Both the position numbers and the translations under genes were made by a program. The notes under the pieces are model-generated. The model had not been told where the DNA came from. It worked only from the letters and a program-made list of their open reading frames with translations, and made no database searches. 64,000 bases of DNA from Marasmitruncus massiliensis (GTDB taxonomy: Bacteria > Bacillota > Clostridia > Oscillospirales > Ruminococcaceae): positions 224,895 through 288,894 of the forward strand of contig NZ_FYDE01000005.1 of assembly GCF_900186535.1 (NCBI RefSeq), in the 5' to 3' direction. This document shows, one piece after another, positions 58,290-64,000 of the stretch. The first letter of the stretch is position 1. The number at the start of each line of letters is the position of its first letter.

Positions 58290-59327
58290 ATGGAGATACA
58301 GGGTCAGGATTTTGGAATCGAAATTGAAATGACCGGGCTTACCAGAAGCCGTGCCGCCGAGGTCATTGCCGCGCATTTCGGCACCACCAAAGAATATGAG
58401 GGCAGCTTCTACGACGCCTATTTTGCAAGGGATACCACCGGCCGCAAATGGAAGGTCATGAGCGACGGCAGCCTTGACTGCCAGCGGAAGGATGGGCGCA
58501 GGAAGGTCAGCGCCGACCGGAATTACAGCGTGGAGCTGGTCAGCCCCATCTGCCAGTACGGAGATATCGAAACAGTGCAGGAGCTGATCCGTAAGCTCCG
58601 GGAGGCCGGGGCGTTTGTGAATTCCTCCTGCGGCATCCATATTCACATCAACGCCGCGCCCTTTGACGCGCCGCATCTCCGCAATCTGGTCAACATCATG
58701 GCGGCCAAGGAGGATATGATCTACAAGGCGCTGAAGGTTTCGCGGGGGCGGGAAAGCCACTACTGCCGAAAGATTGACCCCGCTTTTTTAGAGCGGCTCA
58801 ACCGGCAGAAGCCCGCCACCCTCGACCGGCTGAAAAGCCTCTGGTACAACGGCAGGGACGGCAGCCGGGAGCATTATCACGACAGCCGCTACCACTGCCT
58901 GAATCTGCACAGCGTGTTCCAGAAGGGCACGGTGGAGTTCCGGGCGTTCAACGGAGAGCTGCACGCCGGGAAAATCAAGGCATACATCCAGTTCTGCCTT
59001 GCCATGACCGCGCAGGCGCTCAACCAGCGGTCGGCAAGCCCTACCAAAACCCAATCCAGCAATGAAAAATACACCTTTCGTGTCTGGCTTTTACGTCTCG
59101 GCATGATCGGGGATGAGTTCAAAACCGCCCGTAAGCATCTGCTGGATCATCTGGAGGGCTGCATCGCGTGGAAAGACCCGGCACAGGCCCAGCGGCAAAA
59201 GGAACGGCTGCGAGAAAAACGTGAGGCGGAGCGTTCCCAGGTGCAGGCGCCGCCGGAGGAAGCGGTATCGGAACCAATTATGGAAGCGGAGGACGAGCAG
59301 TCCCCCGCTTTTACTATGTCCATGTAG
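58290..59327 (+). CDS. Amidoligase-family protein
   Basis: A 345-residue ATP-grasp-unrelated amidoligase (COOH-NH2 ligase) of the glutamine-synthetase fold. Features: FGIEIEMTGLTRSRAAEVI at the start, KWKVMSDGSLDC, VELVSPICQYGDIETVQELI, and the histidine motif CGIHIHINAAPFD near 113; VEFRAFNGELHAGKIKAYI lies near 212. It is expected to form amide bonds between a peptide or protein and an amine. The next gene is a GGCT-like enzyme, a known association of this family. The charged tail ends SPAFTMSM, like the integrase and HTH tails. Confidence 0.85.
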   Translation: MEIQGQDFGIEIEMTGLTRSRAAEVIAAHFGTTKEYEGSFYDAYFARDTTGRKWKVMSDGSLDCQRKDGRRKVSADRNYSVELVSPICQYGDIETVQELIRKLREAGAFVNSSCGIHIHINAAPFDAPHLRNLVNIMAAKEDMIYKALKVSRGRESHYCRKIDPAFLERLNRQKPATLDRLKSLWYNGRDGSREHYHDSRYHCLNLHSVFQKGTVEFRAFNGELHAGKIKAYIQFCLAMTAQALNQRSASPTKTQSSNEKYTFRVWLLRLGMIGDEFKTARKHLLDHLEGCIAWKDPAQAQRQKERLREKREAERSQVQAPPEEAVSEPIMEAEDEQSPAFTMSM

Positions 59328-59339
59328 AAGGGAGAATGT

Positions 59340-59843
59340 ATGAAAAACAAACTGTATATTGCCTATGGCAGCAATCTCAATCTGCCGCAGATGGCGCACC
59401 GGTGCCCCTCCGCCAAGGTGGTGGGGGCATCCGAAATCAAGGATTATGCCCTTGTGTTCCGGGGCGGCCGAAACGGAGCCGTTGCCACCATCGAACCCTG
59501 CGAGGGCTCCTCCGTCCCTGTTCTGCTGTGGAAAATCACGCCGAAGGACGAAGCGGCGCTGGATGTTTACGAGGGCTTCCCACGGTTCTATGACAAGGAA
59601 ACCATGGAGCTGCCTCTGGACGGCCAGACGGTGTCCGCCATGGTCTATGTCATGACGCCGGGTCACCGGCTGGGATACCCTTCGGATTATTACTACAACA
59701 CCATCCGTGAGGGCTACGAAACCGCAGGCTTTGACACCGCTGTTCTGGAGCAGGCGGTGGATTATACCGAGCAGCTCATGGAAAGCGAGCCGGAGTCGGA
59801 ACAGCAGAGTCTGTTCGGCTTTGGCGGCTTGAAATGGTGGTGA
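59340..59843 (+). CDS. Gamma-glutamylcyclotransferase (AIG2/GGCT)-like protein
   Basis: A 167-residue GGCT-fold protein. The substrate loop YIAYGSNLNLPQMAHRCP is at the N terminus, and the catalytic acid region is DEAALDVYEGFPRFYDKETM near residue 70. It may remove gamma-glutamyl links or edit products of the amidoligase beside it. A C-terminal extension (EPESEQQSLFGFGGLKWW) goes beyond the usual fold. Confidence 0.87.
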   Translation: MKNKLYIAYGSNLNLPQMAHRCPSAKVVGASEIKDYALVFRGGRNGAVATIEPCEGSSVPVLLWKITPKDEAALDVYEGFPRFYDKETMELPLDGQTVSAMVYVMTPGHRLGYPSDYYYNTIREGYETAGFDTAVLEQAVDYTEQLMESEPESEQQSLFGFGGLKWW

Positions 59844-59847
59844 CGGC

Positions 59848-61365
59848 ATGGCAGATCCCGCAACCATTGCAGCGGTTGCAAAGGCCGCCGTTGCCGCGCT
59901 TTCCGATGAGCGCACCCGAAAGACCATCGGCTGGGTGATCGCCGCCGTTTTGTCTCCGCTTATTTTAATGATCGTGCTGGTCTGCTCCCTGCTTTCCGGC
60001 ACCACCAGCCACAACAACACCGCCGTGGAGCTGTGCTTTCACGGCGGTGTGATTCCGGCAAGTATGCCTGCAGATTACAAGGAGTACATCGGGGATATGC
60101 GACAAAGCTTCACCCTCATAGACGGAGCCATCGCCACCGTAAACGCAGAGATGGAGGATGGCGACAGCCTTGACGATGACCGGGTCAAGGCAATTTTTTA
60201 TTCTCTGTTCTTCGGGCAGCGTGACGCTGCACCCATTTCGCACCATACGGCGCGGGAGTTTGCAGATTGTTTTGTGACCTACGAGGAACGCACCCGTACC
60301 GTGGACAACGGCGACGGCACTACATCGGAGGAAACCTACACCGTAGCCGTTCCCATTGATTCTCTGCCCACCGTCTACAACAACATCCGCACACTGCTGG
60401 GCAGAGCCATAACCTATGAGAATCAGGCCAACGCCAATGAAATTTATTACCGTGCCCGATACGGCACCGGCGCACCCATGGAGGGGGACGGCTCCGTGCT
60501 GTGGGAGGACTGGACGCCGGATCAGATGGACGGCTTTTATTCCGATTTGCCTGTCGGAGAAGCAGGTGCGGAGGCTGTCCGGCTGGGGCTTTCCCGCCTT
60601 GGCGACCCCTATTCGCAGGAGCTGCGCGGACAGGGCAGCTACACCGACTGCAGCTATCTTGTGCAGTGGGTGTACAAAAAGCTGGGGGTAACCCTCCCCG
60701 GCACGGCTGCGGCACAGGGCAAATACTGTGTGGACAACGGGCTGACCATTCCCAAATCCAGCCTTGCCCCCGGCGATTTGGTGTTCTGGAGCCACGAGCC
60801 CAACGGTCGCTTCATGAACATTACCCACGTTGGCATTTATGCCGGGGACGGCAAGGTGGTGGACGCGTCCTCCTCCAAAGGACAGGTCGTCTACCGGGAT
60901 TTATTCGATTCCAGCAAGCAGGTGCTGTACGCAAGGCCCTATGCCGAAGCGCCGGAAGCCTCCGCCACCGGCTTTGTTTCCCCATTGGGAAAGAGCTGGC
61001 GTTCCATGGTAACCTCCGAATTTGGCGGCAGGACAGACCCACTCACCGGCGAGTGGGCGGGACATTCCGGCATGGATCTCGGCGCTGCCAAGGGCACCTC
61101 CATCCGTGCGGCACAGGCTGGAACTGTGAAAACCGTGGTCTATGGCAACACCGGCTACGGCTACTATCTGACCATCGACCACGGAGGCGGGTTGGTCACC
61201 TTATACGGACACTGCTCGGAAATTCTTGTCCGGGAGGGGCAGACCGTCAAAGCCGGGGAAACCGTTGCCAAGGTGGGCTCCACCGGGCGCAGCACCGGAA
61301 ACCATCTGCACTTCGAGGTGAGGGTGAACGGCGTGAAACAGAATCCGAGAAACTATCTGCCATAA
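59848..61365 (+). CDS. Bifunctional cell wall hydrolase (NlpC/P60 plus M23 peptidase)
   Basis: A 505-residue membrane-anchored hydrolase. A membrane helix lies near residues 28-50 (IGWVIAAVLSPLILMIVLVC). An NlpC/P60 domain follows near 240-365, with the catalytic Cys in YTDCSYLVQWVYKKLG and the His in NITHVGIYAGDG. A C-terminal M23 (LytM) domain has HSGMDLGAAKGTSIRAAQ, YGHCSEILV and HLHFEVRVNG with metal-binding H and D. It opens peptidoglycan for the mating channel, like CwlT and TcpG/VirB1-type proteins. It starts four bases after the GGCT gene. Confidence 0.92.
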   Translation: MADPATIAAVAKAAVAALSDERTRKTIGWVIAAVLSPLILMIVLVCSLLSGTTSHNNTAVELCFHGGVIPASMPADYKEYIGDMRQSFTLIDGAIATVNAEMEDGDSLDDDRVKAIFYSLFFGQRDAAPISHHTAREFADCFVTYEERTRTVDNGDGTTSEETYTVAVPIDSLPTVYNNIRTLLGRAITYENQANANEIYYRARYGTGAPMEGDGSVLWEDWTPDQMDGFYSDLPVGEAGAEAVRLGLSRLGDPYSQELRGQGSYTDCSYLVQWVYKKLGVTLPGTAAAQGKYCVDNGLTIPKSSLAPGDLVFWSHEPNGRFMNITHVGIYAGDGKVVDASSSKGQVVYRDLFDSSKQVLYARPYAEAPEASATGFVSPLGKSWRSMVTSEFGGRTDPLTGEWAGHSGMDLGAAKGTSIRAAQAGTVKTVVYGNTGYGYYLTIDHGGGLVTLYGHCSEILVREGQTVKAGETVAKVGSTGRSTGNHLHFEVRVNGVKQNPRNYLP

Positions 61366-61389
61366 AAAAAGAGAAAGAAGTATGATTTT

Positions 61390-61764
61390 ATGCGTGAAAA
61401 CAAGATTAGGGTACTCAAAATTGAGCCGGGGCAGGCGCCCCAGGTCAAGGAAATCCAAAACGACCTTGCCAGCCTGCAGGCGGAGGTGGGCGGCCTGATT
61501 GAATGCATCAGCTTTCCAAACGGCTGCGTTGCCGTCTGCAATGAGGAAGGCAAAATAAACGGAATGCCGCCCAACAGGCGGCTGGGCGCGGACATTATCT
61601 GCGGTCCGTTTTTTGTCTGCGACACCACCCGCAACGGCAACTTTACCTCGCTGGGCAAGAGCAAAATCGCGGAATACAGCCAGCTCTTTGCTGACATTCC
61701 CGAATTCACCGGGCAGGAGCCGGAGCTTCAGCCCGGCTTTACCTTTATCGGATTTGAGTATTAG
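61390..61764 (+). CDS. DUF3846-family protein
   Basis: A 124-residue protein matching the DUF3846 pattern: IRVLKIEPGQAPQVKEIQND, LQAEVGGLIECISF near residue 32, then MPPNRRLGADIICGPFFVCD. These small proteins are frequent on clostridial ICEs and some phages; the function is unknown. Confidence 0.8.
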   Translation: MRENKIRVLKIEPGQAPQVKEIQNDLASLQAEVGGLIECISFPNGCVAVCNEEGKINGMPPNRRLGADIICGPFFVCDTTRNGNFTSLGKSKIAEYSQLFADIPEFTGQEPELQPGFTFIGFEY

Positions 61765-61776
61765 GAGGCTCCCATC

Positions 61777-62043
61777 ATGAAAAAAGAAAACATTACTGTT
61801 CAAATGGACGGCGAAAAACTCCGTGCCGTCAAACGCTACATGGAGAAAAAGGACGTGGATCTCACGAAAGAGCTTTGCGATCAGCTCCAGCGTCTCTACG
61901 AAAAATTTGTTCCTGCCAGCGTGCGGGAATATATTGACGAGGGCAGCGAAGATGCTCCCTCCGCTGCTTCGTTCAAAAAGCAGAAGGAAAAAGAGAAGGC
62001 CGCTGCTGCCACCGATGGAACACAGAACGGGGCGGCGCATTAA
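61777..62043 (+). CDS. DUF6103-family protein
   Basis: An 88-residue protein: a start ITVQMDGEKLRAVKRYMEKK, then DVDLTKELCDQLQRLYEKFV, and a Lys/Ala-rich tail. It looks like DUF6103, a family of ICE proteins with an RHH-like first half. It may help DNA processing. It ends the operon before the relaxase region. Confidence 0.75.
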   Translation: MKKENITVQMDGEKLRAVKRYMEKKDVDLTKELCDQLQRLYEKFVPASVREYIDEGSEDAPSAASFKKQKEKEKAAAATDGTQNGAAH

Positions 62044-62230
62044 GGCACACACCCGTCCCCCAGCGTTGCCCTCTGTTCGCCCCCGTGTGCCGTTTTCAGG
62101 ACAGAGGTGGCATCCATCACCCATCACGCCCCAAACGGCAACGTGAAGGCTTTGTGCAAGGCGTTTGGAAAGGCACATCGGCTCCCGAATCCGGCAGCTT
62201 CCTACGGTCGAAAAAAGAGCAGGATAAAGA

Positions 62231-62254
62231 CGGGTGGTCGCAAGCGACCGCCCG
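62231..62254. repeat. Inverted repeat in the candidate oriT
   Basis: CGGGTGGTCG and CGACCGCCCG form a ten-base stem (one G-T wobble) with a CAAG loop. It is followed closely by the terminator-like hairpin. Confidence 0.55.
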
Positions 62255-62264
62255 CCGCCCACTT

Positions 62265-62288
62265 CGCCCAGCAGTGCTGGGCGTTTTT
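62265..62288 (+). terminator. Terminator in the candidate oriT region
   Basis: CGCCCAGC and GCTGGGCG arms with a three-base loop and TTTTT. It would end transcription from the conjugation operon before the mobilisation genes. Confidence 0.75.
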
Positions 62289-62423
62289 CGCACTTCCCCA
62301 TGAGGTGGTCGGATTGCAGGTTTGTCACAGCCGGGGTGGTCGAAATCAGAGAAACCGCAGGAAAACAAAGGCTTTCTGACCGTCACCTTCGGGGTAGACG
62401 GCAGGCGTTAGGAGGATTTGCCG

Positions 62424-62840
62424 ATGAAAAACAACAAGGAAAGAACCGCCGTCTGGATGTATCCCGAAACCATGGACCGGATGGACGGCTGGCTGGATAA
62501 GGACAACTGCAAGAGCCGCAGCGAGTTTATTGAGAAAGCACTCGGCTTTTACATGGGCTACCTTGGATCGGAGGACATCACCTCCTACCTCTCCAAAGCC
62601 CTGCTCTCGTCCGTTGAGGGAACCTTGCAGAAAACCGAGAACCGGGTGGCGGCCAACCTCTTCCGTCTGTCGGTGGAGATCAGCATGATGATGCATCTGC
62701 TGGCAACCACGCTCAATATCACTGATGATGAACTGCGCCGGCTCCGCGGCCGCTGCGTTGCCGAGGTGAAAAAGACCAGGGGCAAGATCCGTCTGGATGA
62801 TGCGGTGGACTTCCAGAGCAGCCAGGATGATGAAGAATAA
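62424..62840 (+). CDS. MobC-like ribbon-helix-helix relaxosome protein
   Basis: A 138-residue protein. The N terminus is a ribbon-helix-helix: RTAVWMYPETMDRMDGWLDK, then CKSRSEFIEKALGFYMGYL. The rest is helical, with LFRLSVEISMMMHLLATTLN. It should bind oriT and assist the relaxase. AGGAGG lies nine bases before the ATG at 62424. It overlaps the relaxase gene by one base (TAATG). Confidence 0.82.
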   Translation: MKNNKERTAVWMYPETMDRMDGWLDKDNCKSRSEFIEKALGFYMGYLGSEDITSYLSKALLSSVEGTLQKTENRVAANLFRLSVEISMMMHLLATTLNITDDELRRLRGRCVAEVKKTRGKIRLDDAVDFQSSQDDEE

Positions 62841-64000
62841 TGGCCCGCATTATTCTCAAGTGCCCCTACCTCAAAGGCGGGGAAAAGAATGCCGCCCATC
62901 TGAATAACCTGGTCAAGTATATTGCCACCCGTGACGGTGTGGATAAAATAAAGAGCGGCCGTGAGCTTTGGCACGCCACGAAAAAACAGCAGGCGCTCGT
63001 GGGGGAAATCCTCCGGGAGTTTCCCGACACCAGGGAGCTGTTCGAGTACGAGGACTATCTGGCATACTCGAACCGGGAAAACGCCTCGGAGTTTATCACC
63101 ATCGCATTGGAACAGCAGCTTGATAAAATTGGTGACAGGGAAAAATATCTGGACTACATTGCCAACCGTCCCCGCGTCGAAAAGTTTGACAGCCACGGTC
63201 TGTTCACGGGCGGCGATGATCCACTGGTCTTAAATCAAGTTGCGGATGAGCTGTCCGTATATACCGGAAATGTGTGGATGCCGATTATTTCTCTCCGGCG
63301 TGAGGATGCCTCCCGGCTGGGGTATGACAATGCGCTTGCATGGAAGGCCCTGCTTTCCTCCAAGGCTTTGGAGATTGCGGAGAATCTGAAAATCCATCCG
63401 GACCATCTGAAATGGTACGCTGCCTTTCATAATGAAAGCCACCATCCCCATGTCCATATGCTCTGCTATAGCACCGACCCCAAAGAGGGATACCTCACCA
63501 GGCAGGGCATTAAAAAAATGAAGTCCTCACTGGCAAATGATATCTTCCGTCAGGAGCTCATTCCGCTCTACGGTGAAAAGTCCCAGCGGCGGGATGACCT
63601 GAAGGAACGGGCGGCCGAGTCCCTGCGGGAGCTGATCCGTCAGATGAAAGGGGGTGTTTTGCAGAGCGACCGCATGGAGCAGCTCATCACACACCTTGCC
63701 GAGCGTCTGCAAACGGTGGGAGGCAAAAAACAGTATGGATACCTCAAGGCAGAGCTGAAAAATATCGTGGACGAAATCGTGGATGAGCTGGCGCAGGACA
63801 GTCGTGTCGCGGAAGCCTACCGCCTGTGGTGGGAAACCAGGGGCCGAATCGAATCCATCTATACCGAAACCCCATCCGAGCCGCCGACTCTTTCCCGCTG
63901 TGATGATTTTAAGCCCATCCGCAACATGGTCATTCAGGAAACCTTGCGCCTTGGGACCATGACCTTCGAAGAACCGGCATCCGTGGAAACAGCTCCGCCG
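62840..64000 (+). CDS. MobP-type relaxase, cut by the window edge
   Basis: An open frame of 387 codons that continues beyond the window. It begins MARIILKCPYLKGGEKNAAH with LVKYIATRDGVDKI, as in MobP3-like relaxases of Tn1549-type ICEs. The catalytic histidine motif HNESHHPHVHM lies near residue 203. A long helical region follows (residues 230-340). It would nick oriT and lead the strand into the recipient. The C-terminal part, which may carry more domains, is not visible. Confidence 0.9.
   Translation, partial: MARIILKCPYLKGGEKNAAHLNNLVKYIATRDGVDKIKSGRELWHATKKQQALVGEILREFPDTRELFEYEDYLAYSNRENASEFITIALEQQLDKIGDREKYLDYIANRPRVEKFDSHGLFTGGDDPLVLNQVADELSVYTGNVWMPIISLRREDASRLGYDNALAWKALLSSKALEIAENLKIHPDHLKWYAAFHNESHHPHVHMLCYSTDPKEGYLTRQGIKKMKSSLANDIFRQELIPLYGEKSQRRDDLKERAAESLRELIRQMKGGVLQSDRMEQLITHLAERLQTVGGKKQYGYLKAELKNIVDEIVDELAQDSRVAEAYRLWWETRGRIESIYTETPSEPPTLSRCDDFKPIRNMVIQETLRLGTMTFEEPASVETAPP

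Larger units (their letters stand above)
62044..62423. other. Non-coding region ahead of the mobilisation genes, candidate oriT
   Basis: A 380-base region without a convincing gene. It has two strong hairpins, at 62231-62254 and 62265-62283, and a possible long-range pairing of GGCACAC with GTGTGCC at its left end. It lies directly before the MobC-like and relaxase genes, the usual place of an origin of transfer. I cannot point to the nic site. Confidence 0.45.

Noticed and set aside
61201-62328. Leftward 375-codon frame
   Set aside because: Antisense of the hydrolase end, DUF3846, DUF6103 and non-coding region; no ribosome site or motif.
62044-62423. Short rightward frames (72-90 codons) in the candidate oriT
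   Set aside because: No ribosome site and a basic, low-complexity composition; hairpins fit a non-coding region better.
1-64000. CRISPR array
   Set aside because: No regularly spaced short repeats were seen; the repeats found are tRNA relics, hairpin elements and coding repeats.

Overview
The window looks like chromosome from an anaerobic Clostridia member (Oscillospiraceae/Ruminococcaceae-like is my inference) carrying the left part of an integrative and conjugative element (ICE). The inference rests on strong AGGAGG ribosome sites, a multisubunit [FeFe] hydrogenase, split transketolase, and an ICE gene set of the kind found in gut Clostridia (Tn1549-like by gene content). No rRNA operon or CRISPR array is present.

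Chromosomal part, 1-19317: a LacI-type regulator faces a uxaB-uxaA pair (hexuronate catabolism), with LacI/CRE-like palindromes between them. Next come an AI-2E-family permease, an EamA transporter, small membrane proteins, an aromatic-acid-exporter-like protein and a small XRE regulator. A leftward cluster (8349-13396) encodes a HydABC-type, probably electron-bifurcating [FeFe] hydrogenase plus a lone HATPase protein. A rightward cluster (13855-17436) encodes DRTGG, HATPase, a second H-cluster protein of sensory type, DRTGG, PHP and NusG-II proteins. The two arms together look like a hydrogenase with its own H2/redox sensing set. A two-gene transketolase closes the region.

Junction, 19318-20424: an intact tRNA-Ser(CGA) gene is preceded by four degenerate copies of its 5' half. 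Each matches only as far as the anticodon loop, which suggests repeated integration at this tRNA.

Element, from the tRNA to the right edge: an integrase, excisionase and HTH module (21193-23331); a sigma-like and a zinc-ribbon protein controlled by matching promoter/operator units (23345-24909); a compact seven-gene operon (25088-32049) with two nuclease-helicases, a NUDIX and a MazG-like protein, which is the best candidate here for an undescribed defence system; DUF6809 and a broken DUF6550 gene; a three-recombinase Tn554/RIT-like transposon (33342-37928); and a conjugation region (38092-64000). The conjugation region has a surface protein, a pilin-like subunit, VirB6-like, PrgI-like and VirB4-like components, a bifunctional cell wall hydrolase, an amidoligase/GGCT pair, a MobC-like protein and a MobP-type relaxase cut by the window edge. 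Two different group II introns split the pilin-like and VirB4 genes, and removing each restores an uninterrupted reading frame. A cargo block of regulators and small enzymes lies between pilin and VirB6. A cytosine methyltransferase gene carries a second, overprinted reading frame. No VirD4-type coupling protein is seen in the window.
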